From Holacanthus passer (taxonomy: Eukaryota; Chordata; Actinopteri; Pomacanthidae): a stretch of 64,000 bases of DNA. The notes beneath the pieces are model-generated. The model did not search any database. It worked only from the letters and a program-made list of their open reading frames with translations, and had not been told where the DNA came from. Shown here in pieces: positions 24,191 to 34,205 of the stretch. Within the stretch, counting starts at the first letter, position 1, and each line of letters begins with the position of its first letter. The stretch covers positions 1,736,001-1,800,000 of the forward strand of contig JAFREQ010000038.1 of assembly GCA_025331565.1 (NCBI GenBank), given 5' to 3'. The position numbers were made by a program, and so were the translations under genes.

Positions 24191-25309
24191 GAAAGTAAGC
24201 AACTGTTTACTACTACATTTGTCATATCAACATTATAAGTTGACAAAATAGTGTTTACAGTTTCTTGAAAAAGAAAAAAAACTATTAAAGAAGGTTTTTT
24301 TTTTTTGCAGAGTAGTTTTAGATGCCTACACCAAACTATTGAGGTGCCAATTCAGAAAAAACTCATGATAACAGGTTTGGAAGCTGCTGCAAAATCACCT
24401 AAAGTTATTTTGTGGAATGACAACTTGATGAACTGGTCATCAGATTAGAGAGCGGTCAACCTTTTTTATAATAGGCACATGCTGTGTGACTGAGCCATTT
24501 TGTCTGTAATGTCCACATAGACATTCGAGTGGGACAGGCCAAATGGTCAAGAGTAACTGTGTCTGAAGAGGATGCTGACATCCTGTGCAGGGCTTTGGTC
24601 TCACAGTGAGGGATGGCACACCACCCAACGTGAGTATACAACTGACCAAAGGAAAGAAACTGACTCAGCTAAGAAAGACAAACATTGTATGTTGAAGGAG
24701 ACCTGCAGTCTACTTTGGAAATATCTCTGATTGTGTTGCTTTATTATTTTTTCCTACCAGTGACAAACTCTAATTGGTTTGAGAGAAACGCCCAAAAACA
24801 AATCTCCAAAAAGAAAACCCTCACACTTAGAGACTGTGTCTTCAGCTTCAAAGGGAAGTTGTTCGTCCCTCCCTCTGAATTACAGCCGCCCCATCACCAC
24901 TTCCAGATCCTTCCAAAAGCTGTTCCACACCAGAGTGGGAAATTCCAACGTCACAGCAGGGAAGGGCGTCAGGCCTTCGCAGCAGGAAAGTGTCTGTGCG
25001 TATATGTGTGTGTTATGAAATATCAAACTAAATTTCAACATTTTCACAGCTCCTACCCATAATCCTTTAAAAGCGTTCATAAACGTTAAAAATGATGTTT
25101 TTAAATGACAAATGAGAAAAACATCACCTAAAGAAAGCTGTGAGTGCTGGGGGTGGGGGGGGTCACACTGTAGCTCTTTGACTGTATCTTGCGACGAGCA
25201 GATGTGTGTGAGTGGGCGAGCGCAAGAGAAAATCTGAAAGAAGTTGTGAAAAAAACAAAACAATAACAGTTATTTTCGGGTCCTTCTTTCTTGCCAGCTC
25301 CTTTTAGCA
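24191..25309. other. Unique non-coding DNA
   Basis: A and T runs near 24270-24310. The frames at 24685-25062 (plus) and 24880-25263 (minus) overlap, are Ser/Lys/Phe rich, and show no domain. Confidence 0.5.
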
Positions 25310-25565
25310 AAGCTTTTGCGCCCTAAGTGTTTTATAGCTCAGCGTCTGCCAAGAGTTCTTGGCCTGCTTTACAATGAGACTGAACAGAACCGGGCTCAAC
25401 AGGCGTCCTGGGAGCAGAACAACACATCAGGTCCAATTAAGATCAGTAGGTGGAACTTATTGTAACCTGCGACACCCTCACACCCCCGGTACCACGGACA
25501 ACAGAAAGAGGGGCTTTGTGAAACATTTGGCCCTGCGTGGTAACGGAAAGTGAACCTCGTCAAAT
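25310..25565. promoter_or_regulatory. Candidate conserved non-coding element G
   Basis: A mid-GC, repeat-free stretch with CpGs, including GGTCCAATTAAGATCAGTAG near 25430 and GTGGTAACGGAAAGTGAACC near 25537, ending at an A-run. Frames on both strands lack domains. Regulatory role is a guess from texture. Confidence 0.28.
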
Positions 25566-26365
25566 AAAGAAAAAAAAAAAAAACAGCCTGTGTGGAGGCC
25601 CTGAGGGATGGGGGGTCGTAAAATGCGACTGGTGGTTGTAAGAGAAAGGTAAAGGGGGAGGGAACCACAAACACTATCTATCTATTTTTGAGGTGGAGCG
25701 CGTCCATGTTTCCCAATTGGAGGCTTCAACATGCTTGACCTCTGTGTCTGCAGGCTTGTAAATCCAGACCAATGAAGCCAATTCACTGCCTACAAGACCC
25801 ATGGGAAATGGAGTCGGAACTGTAATAAAAGAATACATGAATAAAAAAAATAAATAGATAAACTGGCCTGGCCTTCCCCCTCTCCTTCAGCTACTAGCAG
25901 GGTCATCTTTAAATACTGCAGTGGTATCCACAGTTTTAAATGGTGATTTCTCTTCTTTTCTGTCACTTCTGTTCTATTGTTCCAGTGACCAAGGAATAAA
26001 AGAAATGTTAAAAGAAAAATAAAAAGATATTCTTAAAGAGTCCCATGTCAGTCTTGTCTCTCATTATGGGCAATGAAAATCATTATATCATTATATATGG
26101 CATGATTGTGACCATTGGCAGCATTTTTTTTTATCCAGGAAGTGTGGCATCTAAGAAACATGGTTGGTGTCCCACATGTCGGTTAGTTTAAAACACTTGG
26201 TTAAAGAAAAGGCCATATTTTTCTTATTATCAACAAATCCAAAAATAAGACCTAACAATAAGTCAGGTTGTCTCTCAGTACTTTCAAGCATCCCTGCCCT
26301 TTCAGTGCCACTAAACCTCAAACCCATTTGTTCCCACTAAAGACTGAATCTTTAAAGACATGTCA
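25566..26365. other. Unique non-coding DNA
   Basis: No gene or recognised repeat. A-rich runs lie near 25570 and 25835, and AT-rich DNA at 25980-26110. Confidence 0.5.
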
Positions 26366-26468
26366 CCCTTGGCCTGGGGGTTAAGGCGCCGCAACAATGA
26401 ACCACAATGTTCCAAGTTCGTGTCCGGCCAGGGTCATTTTCTGTCATTTCTCTCCTGCCAGCTATCAA
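26366..26468 (+). mobile_element. tRNA-derived SINE head
   Basis: An A-box-like TGGCCTGGGGGTTAAGGCG lies near 26370 and a B-box-like AAGTTCGTGTCC at about 26414 (RNA polymerase III consensus GGTTCGANTCC). The spacing is that of a tRNA gene. A TTTTCTGTCATTTCTCTCCT stretch follows, as in teleost tRNA-derived SINEs. The B box is degenerate and the tRNA stem pairs do not close, so this is a retroposon and not a functional tRNA. Confidence 0.65.
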
Positions 26469-26619
26469 ATTAAGCCATACAATGACCCTCGATATAATTA
26501 GTTTATCTGTGAGTGAGTCCAAATAAACTACAGTGTGTGTGTTTTTGGAAATGAAGGAATATGTCACCCAGCACAACAGTGTGGCTCACTGATGTGTTTT
26601 TAATAGTTGTTGGAGAACA
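26469..26619. other. Short spacer between SINE and repeat
   Basis: AT-rich, with no recognised element. Confidence 0.5.
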
Positions 26620-26990
26620 ATGGAGCTCTGTGGCACAAAGGAGTTAGATATATCAGAAAGTGGTGAACCTCTCTCCATCTTTGCTTGTGAACGACTGAGT
26701 CTTTCCAGGATGAACCTTTCATACCCAATCATGATACTATCACCTGTTACCAATGAACCTGTGGAAGGATCCAAACAGGTGTTTTTGGATCAGTCCACAA
26801 CTTTCACAGTCTTTTGTTGCTCCTGTCCCAACTTGTTTGAAACATGTTGCTGCCATCTGATTAAATATATAGACTTTGTACTGTTTTCAATTGAGTATAG
26901 TTTGAAAAGGATTAGAAAATTATCACACTCGGTTTTATTTTGTTTTACACAGTGTGCCAACTTTTTGGGAATTGGGGTTATAGGATTAAT
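26620..26990 (+). repeat. High-copy teleost interspersed repeat, 3' part
   Basis: Ordered matches to a repeat found in many fish genomes: ATGATACTATCACCTGTTAC, CAAACAGGTGTTTTTGGATC, AGTCTTTTGTTGCTCCTGTC, TTCAATTGAGTATAG, and the end CAACTTTTTGGGAATTGGGG at about 26968-26987. The 155-codon open frame across it (26620-27087) is the repeat read through and is not a gene. The class is uncertain. A reversed terminal fragment of the same family appears at 39862. Confidence 0.7.
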
Positions 26991-28105
26991 TCTTGGATTA
27001 TTGAGATTTGTTGACCATAAGAAAAACATAGAAACTCTCCAGCTTTATCCTAAAATGTTAGAGAAAGATGTTCTGGTTAAATATTGAAAAGGTCAACCCA
27101 TCCCATCTTGAGCTCCAAGTCAGCATCGACGTGAAGCATGAGATAACCACACATTTTTCTGTACTTTAGCCAAGTGCTTTTAAATTGTCTACAAACACAA
27201 CCAATGTTGACCATGCTGTAGCTGGCATGACATTTTGCTTTGGAAGTGGATAGCTTGTAGACAGAGTAAATATAAATGTCCTGCATTCATAATTCAGGTG
27301 GCAATATGTTTCCCACACAATGCATTTGCTGTTGCAAGGTAGTTATATATGAACCTAACTATTAGGAGATAGAGTTTCCTGCATACACATCACACCTGCA
27401 TACGCATTAAATGTTAGTATTAATATGAGATTGCTGCACTTCTCTCACGCACACGGACACTCCAGCGAGTGCACACGCTCACGTACTCGTCTGTATTGCC
27501 CTCCCTGTACTAGAAGAGTGATGTCTTTATCATGGGGAGAGAGGTGGAGCAAATGGAATGAGAACAGAGAGAATATGACAATGCTCACATGAAAGGGAGG
27601 CCTTTCAAACTCAGGGGAGACATGAAAGACTCTCACTCCCTCTCCTCCTCTTTCTCTCTCTCTCTTCTGCTTCCTTTTGTTCTCTCTCTATCTGCCCTCC
27701 TCCCTCTCTTCCCCATCCTTCCTCTCTGTCTCATAATTGTACATTCAGACTCAAACTGTGAATGCTAACAAGGCTTTTAGCCACGCTGAATTAATGTATC
27801 CAGTGCATTTCACTAATGCGCTACCTTTCAAATGTCACCTTTTATGTTGTTGCTGTGAATACATCTTAGCTACCGTGGATTAATTTTTGGGTTGTTCAGC
27901 TCAAATTGCCTTTGGCTGCTTTGCAAAGTTCATATAGTAATAGACATCTCACAAGCCCTAGTTTCTGCTGATAGTGGCTACTGCTGTATTCCTTATTAAG
28001 TTTCTCTGCTCCATATTAACTTGTATCAGCTGTAAATAAACTGCCAACAGCTGGTCGAGGTGGAGCCAGTTTTAACTGCCTCATATATCATTAGCTTGTT
28101 TAGTC
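26991..28105. other. Unique non-coding DNA with a CT-rich tract
   Basis: A pyrimidine tract (TCTC-rich) lies at about 27630-27735. No gene seen. Confidence 0.5.
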
Positions 28106-28365
28106 CAGTGGTTCCCAAAGTAGGTGTCAGGCCCCTCCAAAGGATCCAAGATAAATATGACAGATCATGAGATGATGAACGAGAGGGGAAAGTTCTAATA
28201 CACAAATCTGTTTTCAATTTTTTGATTTTTTTCTAAGTGATTTTTGCAAAATATTGCATTGCATTGCAACAACTATTTGAATGAAACCATCTGAATAGTT
28301 TACTACCATGACAAGGAGCCACAAGTGCACACTGCTTTTGAGGTCAGCAAAAGCCAGAAAGGTAC
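28106..28365 (+). mobile_element. hAT miniature element, CAGTGGTTCCCAA family, 3' truncated
   Basis: It begins CAGTGGTTCCCAAAGTAGGT, the typical left end of a common fish hAT miniature element, and follows the family order: GGCCCCTCCAAAGGATCC, then AATACACAAATCTGTTTTCA, then TGAAACCATCTGAATAGTTT, then GCACACTGCTTTTGAGGTCA. The expected right end (TTGGGAACCACTG) is missing; the match stops near 28365. Confidence 0.75.
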
Positions 28366-28394
28366 ATGGATTTAATAAGTTTATCATTTTCATG

Positions 28395-28582
28395 TACAAT
28401 CTTGCTTTGAAAAGTATCCAGTAACTAAAGCTGCCAGATGTTTGTAGTGGAGTAAAAATCACAATATGTAAATATAATCCATCTTAAATTTAGTGGGGTA
28501 AAATGGAAATACCAATATACCAACATTGTAATTAAATACAGTAGGCTACTTACTAAATATACTTAGTTACTTTCCACCACTG
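28395..28582 (-). mobile_element. hAT miniature element, CAGTGGTGGAAAGTA family, truncated
   Basis: It ends at a perfect terminus, ACTTAGTTACTTTCCACCACTG (bases 28561-28582), which is the reverse complement of the family's left end. The interior (GTAACTAAAGCTGCCAGA and GTAGTGGAGTAAAAA) matches the same family read backwards. It is the same family as the complete copy at 35822-36523, in opposite orientation, with the far end lost. Confidence 0.75.
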
Positions 28583-29887
28583 GCACTGTGATACAGAAGT
28601 ACTGATTGAAAACAACTGCAGTTTTCGAGGCTTTAGTTTGTGTACTTTGTGTACAAAATATTCATATAGAAATACCTTTCAATATAATGCAGTCCAATGC
28701 ACCACCACAAAGTAGAGTACACAAACAACTACAGTAGCAGGCACATTTGAATATTTACAGCAGGGTAGGCGTTTTCCATCGCCTTTCATCATGCAGTTGT
28801 TTCTGTATGTGGTGTTACTTAAGCATAGTTGTAGACATGTAGATGATCATACAACTTTACAATTCATATTTCATAATATTTGCAACATAGCTGATAAAAC
28901 AGTCTCACACAAATTAACTGAACGAATTGTATCTCGCGAACATGCAACAGCATTTTGAGCGCTCAATGTAGTAAAATGTGGCCTTGATATATTTTTTCTC
29001 TCTCTATGGTCACTCTGGGGCTCCGTAGTAAATCTTTCAAAGGAAGTCTGAAATAAAATATATATCTGGGATGAAAAAAAGTTAAAAGACCCTCTCTTAC
29101 TCTCTGAAAACAGCCAGACTACCCTCCCTTCAGCAATTTTTTTTTTATGTAACCCTCCCCTCTTTTTTGACCCCTTTCTTATCCTAATAATATGTGTACA
29201 CGACCTAATCAATGTAGCATGCTGTAAAAAGTAGATTTCTTGCTTGAGCGTATGTGCACAGGTACCTTCAGGTCTCAATAATTTTCAAAACCTGCGAGTG
29301 GACATTAAAGACTAAAGGTTGGGCTGATGTCAGGAAGCCACACCTGTTTGTCACTTGAGTCCACCTGCTGAGGAACCCTTCACCTCCTCAGGGCTTCGAG
29401 TCACGAGTTCAAGGGTCAGAATGAGCTAATGAGGAACTCAAAGGTCACAGGTGAGAAACGGCCCCGCAGCACGGTATGCTTTTGTTTCACTGTGATTGTA
29501 CGTGTATGTGTGGGAATAAACTCTTCTACAGAGCAGTCAAGGTGAGGATTTAATCCCGAATTAAAACCGGACAGGGAGAAAATGAGAAAGAGACAGCTAC
29601 TGTTTCTCGACATTTTTCTATCAGGAGGAGGGCTGGGAAAAGATGAAGGGTAGGTGAAGGGGGAAAAAAAGAAAGAAGCTGTTCTAATCTTTTGATCCCT
29701 TCACTTCCCATCAGGTCTCGTATCAAACAAATTACCCAGAACGCACCCCTGCACACATCAGTCTCATTACCCATCTCCCCCTTCTTGGAGACACTGGGTA
29801 AATAGCACTGTCTGCAGGGAGACGAAGAATCAACAACATAATGAGACTGCTGATGATGAGCTCGGTGTTTGTGTGTATGTGGGTATA
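28583..29887. other. Unique non-coding DNA
   Basis: No gene or recognised repeat. The minus-strand frame 28871-29278 (135 codons, Ser/Arg/Phe rich) shows no domain. T-runs near 29130. Confidence 0.5.
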
Positions 29888-29912
29888 TGTGTGTGTGTGT
29901 GTGTGTGTGTGT
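29888..29912 (+). repeat. (GT)n microsatellite
   Basis: Twelve GT units. Confidence 0.95.
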
Positions 29913-30798
29913 ACATGTGGTTTAAGTGCTTCCCTTAGAATTTACTTGCTGAGATCAGGGTTTGAATCAGCCCTGACTCAAGAGAGCTAGCATAGACTCA
30001 GGACGGAATGAGAAACACACAGCAAAAAATATTAAGTTATTATAAAAAAATATTAGGTAAAATCTCAAATTTATTCCTAACTTGTTTATCAGTTGCAACA
30101 GACACCATGTGGAGTTGGAGATTGAGTTCTTGTCTTAAGTGGAAATCATGATCTGTGCAGTTTAATCCTGGATTTAACTGGTGGATTCTTGAGGAAAGGA
30201 CATGAGTTATGTTGTCAATGTAACTATGTAAAAAAAATATGAGAACTTGCCAAATGTACCAAAAAAAAGGGAAGATTGGGTCCATTACCTTCAGCTGGTT
30301 TAAAGCAAATAAAGAGCTTTTGTAAACAGCTTCTTGTTCCAGTTCCCACAAAAAACATTTCTAACATTTTCCTTTCCTCTGCCCTTGCTTGGTCCCTTCA
30401 CCTCCACTCTATCTACAACATCCATCTTTTTTAAAGTTTCAAGTCACAACCTCAATACAATCTACAGCATTCTACATTGTCCTCCCATACAAGCCAGTCA
30501 TTGTCTGTGTGACACAGTGACAAGGGGACCTCGATGTCAACACCAACAGTATGGTAGCGGATCATTATGTCTGGCCACGGGGTTGGTCAAAGGGGAAAGG
30601 TCAGAGGTCAGGGAACAGTCACCATTAAAGGAGCCTCCTCTGTCAACAGGTTTGTATATAGCAGTAAGAGACTGAGCGTTTCCCATCAGTACTCACATCA
30701 GTTTGTCGTGTCATGTGGTGAATGGTGCGCATGTTAATCATATGGAGGGAAATTAATGGAAATGGAATGATGATGATGGAAATGGAATACAGTACGTA
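29913..30798. other. Unique non-coding DNA
   Basis: Contains a perfect nuclear-receptor DR1 motif (30598). Short GGAAAT/GATGATGATGG repeats at 30745-30790 lead into a Tc1 end. No gene. Confidence 0.5.
30598..30610 (+). promoter_or_regulatory. Perfect DR1 nuclear-receptor motif
   Basis: AGGTCAGAGGTCA is two consensus half-sites with one-base spacing. A further GGTCAAAGGGG lies about 14 bases upstream. RXR-type, HNF4 and COUP-TF receptors bind such sites. Confidence 0.45.
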
Positions 30799-30954
30799 CA
30801 GTAGGGTCTAAAAGTCTGAGACTGCTTTGAAAAATCTCAAATATTTTCAGTTAAGCCTGGAAAAACACAAGAAGCTATGACATGTAAAACTAGGAGGAAA
30901 TATTTAAGGTTCTGCACTGTTTTTAGGTCAGTAATCAAACTTAAGCTTTTTTTC
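30799..30954 (+). mobile_element. Terminal repeat of a Tc1-like DNA transposon
   Basis: The sequence starts TACAGTAGGGTCTAAAAGTC, followed by TGAGACTGCTTTGAAAAATC. It begins with the TA dinucleotide and CAGT used by Tc1 elements and follows fish Tc1 ends that read CAGT...AAAGTCTGAGAC. A transposase scrap of the same superfamily lies at 32688-32831 on the minus strand, which fits this being the 3' end of the same element, split by later insertions. The opposite terminal repeat was not found. Confidence 0.6.
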
Positions 30955-31080
30955 ATGTAGGTCTGACGTCTGACTACGGATCAGAAGATTTTAGGTTCGT
31001 CTCCGGCTGGCTCCACCTTTATTTAATCGTAAATTTCCCCATTGTGGGACGAATAAAGGAATATTTTATCTTATCTTATG
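30955..31080 (+). mobile_element. tRNA-derived SINE with LINE-like tail
   Basis: A B-box-like GGTTCGTCTCC lies at 30994-31004. The 3' tail AATTTCCCCATTGTGGGACG, then AATAAAGGA and TTTATCTTATCTTAT, is typical of teleost SINEs mobilised by an L2-type LINE. The 5' (A-box) part is degenerate or truncated. A shorter tail of the same type occurs at 49096-49123. Confidence 0.7.
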
Positions 31081-31210
31081 GCATTGACCAGCTTAACTCC
31101 TTTGTATAAAAAGCAGATTTCCTTGAGTTGTATCCCTTCCATTAAAGTATGTGTTCACATGACATCCATGTAAATGGAAAATGGGGCACAGTGAACCTGT
31201 TTCAGCTGAC
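31081..31210. other. Spacer within the repeat nest
   Basis: No recognised element. This stretch and the next 20-30 bases may belong to a repeat continuing from the LINE. Confidence 0.4.
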
Positions 31211-32575
31211 CTGGCATCAGCGATACCCCCCAGGTCCAAGAGGATATCAGTGGTATCAAATGCTGTGCTTAGATCAAGGACAGCAATAAATCATTTAAGA
31301 CCTTAAGAAGTGCAGTTTCTGTACTTTTTTTTTCTTAAAGCAGATTGGAATTTCTCAAAGATATTATTTTCATAAATCAATACTAGGAGTTGATCTGCTA
31401 CAACCTTTTATAAAACCTTAGCTAAAAATGGGAGCTTAGAAATAGGCCTAAAATTATTACGTTTGGAGGAATCAAGTGATGGCCTATTTAGAAGTTTTTA
31501 AAAGGTTGAATAAGAGCAGGTTTAAAATATTCAGTACCAAATCTGTCAACAGAGAGCAGTTTAAAATTTGCAGAAAAGAGGGGGGCATTGTGTTAAAAAC
31601 ATCCTTTAGAAATTTTACAGGGAGAATATCTTAAATGCAGGTCAAGGGTTTCATTTTCATAATGAAATCAGTGAGTGCAGGTGAAGAAATTGGATGAAAT
31701 GAGCAGAGGGAAACTACACAGCGCTTTTCAACAGTAATTGGACACTCTGGGGGAGGAATGCAACTTTTGAGATCTTCTCACTGAAGAAGGAAAAAAATTT
31801 TTTTACATTTCTCTGGGGTGGCATCTAATATCTGCTGTTGAACAACATTCTTGGGTCAGACTGATTTTATATAATTAAAGTACCAAAGTAGAAATACCCG
31901 AAGTAACAGACCCGAGAAGTTTCAGGTGAACTGTAAGTTTTGATCATTTCCACAATTGCTGAACCTTGAGAGGCAACTAGATTTTTCAGTTTTGAAGGGA
32001 AGGATTTTATCAAAGATGGAGGAACATGACAGTTTTGACTTTAGTGGATCTAGTTTTGGGAACAAGGCCACAGGTAACACAGGCAGCACATTGTTAAACA
32101 TAAGCAATTGATGGTCCAAGAAACAAGCATCTACACATTTGACATGAGGAATCTTTATACCGCGGGATAAAACTAGATCAAAAGTATGTCCTTTTGAATG
32201 AGTAGGGCCAGGCAGAGCGAAGTTAAAAGACTCCATAAGATTTAAAAACTCCAGGCCCAGGGCGTCAGCAGGGCAGCAGACATGGATAGTAAACTTTCCA
32301 AGGATCAGCAGCTTATCAAATCTAGGCTGAGTTAAGGACAACAATTCAGCGAATTCACTGAATGGGCAGGTTTCAAGTAGGGGAACATGATCATTTGGTG
32401 TCAGCCAAGATTCTGTGATCATGGGAAAATTTAGATAATACAGACTAGATACAGACAGACTAAAATCATTATTTAAAAAAGATTTCTTTACAAGTGTTGC
32501 CAACGGAAAGGAAGGAACTGTGATTAACTTTGAATTACCTGTATTTGAAAATAACTGCTGCTGCCCTTTTTGCAC
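31210..32575 (-). pseudogene. L2/CR1-type LINE ORF2 relic (endonuclease and partial reverse transcriptase)
   Basis: Reading the minus strand from 32575, an open stretch of 217 codons (to 31922) encodes an APE-type endonuclease. It shows ITESWLTPND at residues 53-62, the degenerate LLILGKFTIHV where LLGDFNIHV is expected (Asp and Asn of the catalytic motif changed), PTHSKGHTFDLVLSRG, and FLDH in place of SDH. Further down, in changing frames with stops, come a linker with FLKDVFNTMPPSFLQILN (about 31580), FRPISKLPFLAKVL (31411-31452), ALLKVLNDLLL (about 31285-31315) and LDLSTAFDTTD (31246-31278), the last being reverse-transcriptase motif A. The match stops after motif A, so the YADD-type active site and C-terminus are missing. 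The element is dead: it has frameshifts and stops and has lost catalytic residues. It sits inside what looks like a split Tc1 element. Confidence 0.9.
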
Positions 32576-32687
32576 AGTGGGATACCTTGCCTAACCTGCT
32601 GCCACCACAGCCCTGCCCCAGATTAACAGAAGAATGTGGTTGGATGGGTGGATGAAGGCATGTGTGGATGGTTATCAAATCAGATTT
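32576..32687. other. Repeat-derived spacer
   Basis: It contains GCCCTGCCCCAGATTAACAG and GGTTGGATGGGTGGATGAAG. This resembles the end of fish repeats that finish in a GGATGGATGG run. No coding sequence. Confidence 0.35.
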
Positions 32688-32831
32688 TTTTATGGGGCTG
32701 ACATCAGGGCTCTGGTGAATGAAGTTCTTCCACAGCAAACTGTGAAAACCATTCTTTATGGGCCTTGATGTGTGCACAGGAGCACAGTTATGCTGAAACA
32801 GGAAATGGTCTTCCCCAAACTGTTTATACAA
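32688..32831 (-). pseudogene. Tc1/mariner transposase fragment
   Basis: The minus-strand frame starting at 32831 gives FGEDHFLFQHNCAPVH, then HQSPDVSPIK some 20 residues later. This is the stretch of Tc1 transposase around the second and third catalytic acids (consensus FQHDNAPVH and SPDLNPIE). Both acids are lost (Asp to Asn, Glu to Lys), so the fragment is dead. About 48 residues remain of a roughly 340-residue protein. A Tc1-like terminal repeat lies 1.9 kb away at 30799. Confidence 0.85.
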
Positions 32832-33993
32832 AGTTGAAAAGTTGAAAGTTGGTCAAAAATATCTTCATATATTGTAATTATTTTTATAATTATTATGATT
32901 ATAATTCATTTTAATTGTGATATACTGTACATTATGTATTTAAGACTTGGATTTCTAAACCCAAGCTCTTTTAAAAAATACATTTTTTCTGTTCTTATTA
33001 TCAGTCATGGACAGCTGTACATATCATGTCACTGAGTGAAAGTAAGTAAAGCCATAGAACAGGCTCCCAGAGTACATGATTGAAATGTGTCTAACATTAC
33101 TCAGAGGTGAAGGCCGATTCTCCCTCCAGACTGAGAGTAGAGCAGCAGAGAGCTGATGATAGTAAAGTGAGGACAGACCGCTGAGACTCAGACTGAGGGT
33201 GGTAGACAGAGAGAGGAGGGAGGAAGGGAGGGAGGGAGGGAGCGAAAGTGATAACCTTGTCTCTCGTTCATTGCTGTCTGCTCAGTGATTTAATTTGGTC
33301 GCGCCGTCACACCTGAGCTAAAGCTCATCCATCACAGGTACTGCGAGATCCATCCTTCGCTTGCACTCTTCTTCCCTCCATCCATCCTTCCACTCCTATC
33401 TTTCTCTGTCCCTCTCACCAATTTCTACCTCTCTCTTCTTTTAAGGCTATCGTAGTCTATCACCACCTATCTGTCCAGATCTGTGTTGAAAATGTTCTCT
33501 CCACCTCTCTCTTTCTGATTCCATTCAGTCACTGTCTCTCCATCCCTCTCTGCTGTACACTATGCCTCTACTGAGAACAATGTTGGTTCTTCTGGGGTTC
33601 TTTGGTTGGAGTTGTGGTTGTATGTACAACACTGATTGGTTGAAAAAAGTTACTGAATCACAAGAGGTGATGGTGATGATAATGTTCAGACATTTCCATG
33701 AAGACATTTGTGCATGATTCTATAGAGATACTTTTCAAATTTTGAATCAAACTTGAGCAAAACTTGGACAGCACAATTATATCACAGATTAATCGTGTTG
33801 CAGTTAAGAGATATCATGAGGGAAATAAGCAGCCAACGTCACGGCTGAGCATTGCCACCCTGGAACTACAATTTACCAATGACAGTCTCAGAAGCACGGA
33901 TTCAAACAGCCAGGGTTGGAACCAGTCTCGTCAACTTGCAGGGTGGGCTATGGTGAAATGATCAGAAGAGAAGCCAGGTGTAGCTACGTATCA
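32832..33993. other. Unique non-coding DNA
   Basis: AT-rich at 32860-32990. A (GGGA)n array lies at 33215-33242, followed by a mid-GC stretch and CT-rich DNA (33355-33540). No gene seen. Confidence 0.5.
33215..33242 (+). repeat. (GGGA)n microsatellite
   Basis: GGAGGGAGGAAGGGAGGG-type repeat of about 28 bases. Confidence 0.9.
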
Positions 33994-34029
33994 GTATTTT
34001 GCAAGCCAAGTTTCACTGTTTTCAAGATG

Positions 34030-34205
34030 ATGGCAGAGACTTGTTCTGTTTTCAGTTGCAAAGTTGCAAAAGGAGAAACGGCGAGCCTTCATGTATTCCC
34101 AACGAATCTGAAATAAAAGTGCCAAACTTCCGCAGACAACTTGGGTTTGCAGTAGCTGTTTTCCAGAGCACTGTTTTGCCACAAACTTTTACTGAACACC
34201 GACAT
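34030..34205 (+). pseudogene. Possible THAP-domain relic
   Basis: The frame starting ATG at 34030 reads MAETCSVFSCKVAKGETASL, then HVFPTN. This resembles the start of a THAP zinc finger (C-x(2-4)-C, then H-x-F-P). After a one-base shift near 34112 the next frame gives TTWVCSSCFPEHCF, which resembles the VCS.HF...CF end of the same domain, with the zinc-binding His replaced by Cys. A GTAAGT donor-like site follows at 34265. THAP domains occur in host genes and P-element-like transposases. The domain is too short and broken to be functional; the call is tentative. Confidence 0.35.

Noticed and set aside
26366..26468. Functional tRNA gene
   Set aside because: Internal promoter boxes are degenerate and the cloverleaf stems do not pair; it is a SINE.
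26620..27087. 155-codon open frame on the plus strand
   Set aside because: It is a high-copy fish repeat read through; the sequence order matches the repeat and not a protein.
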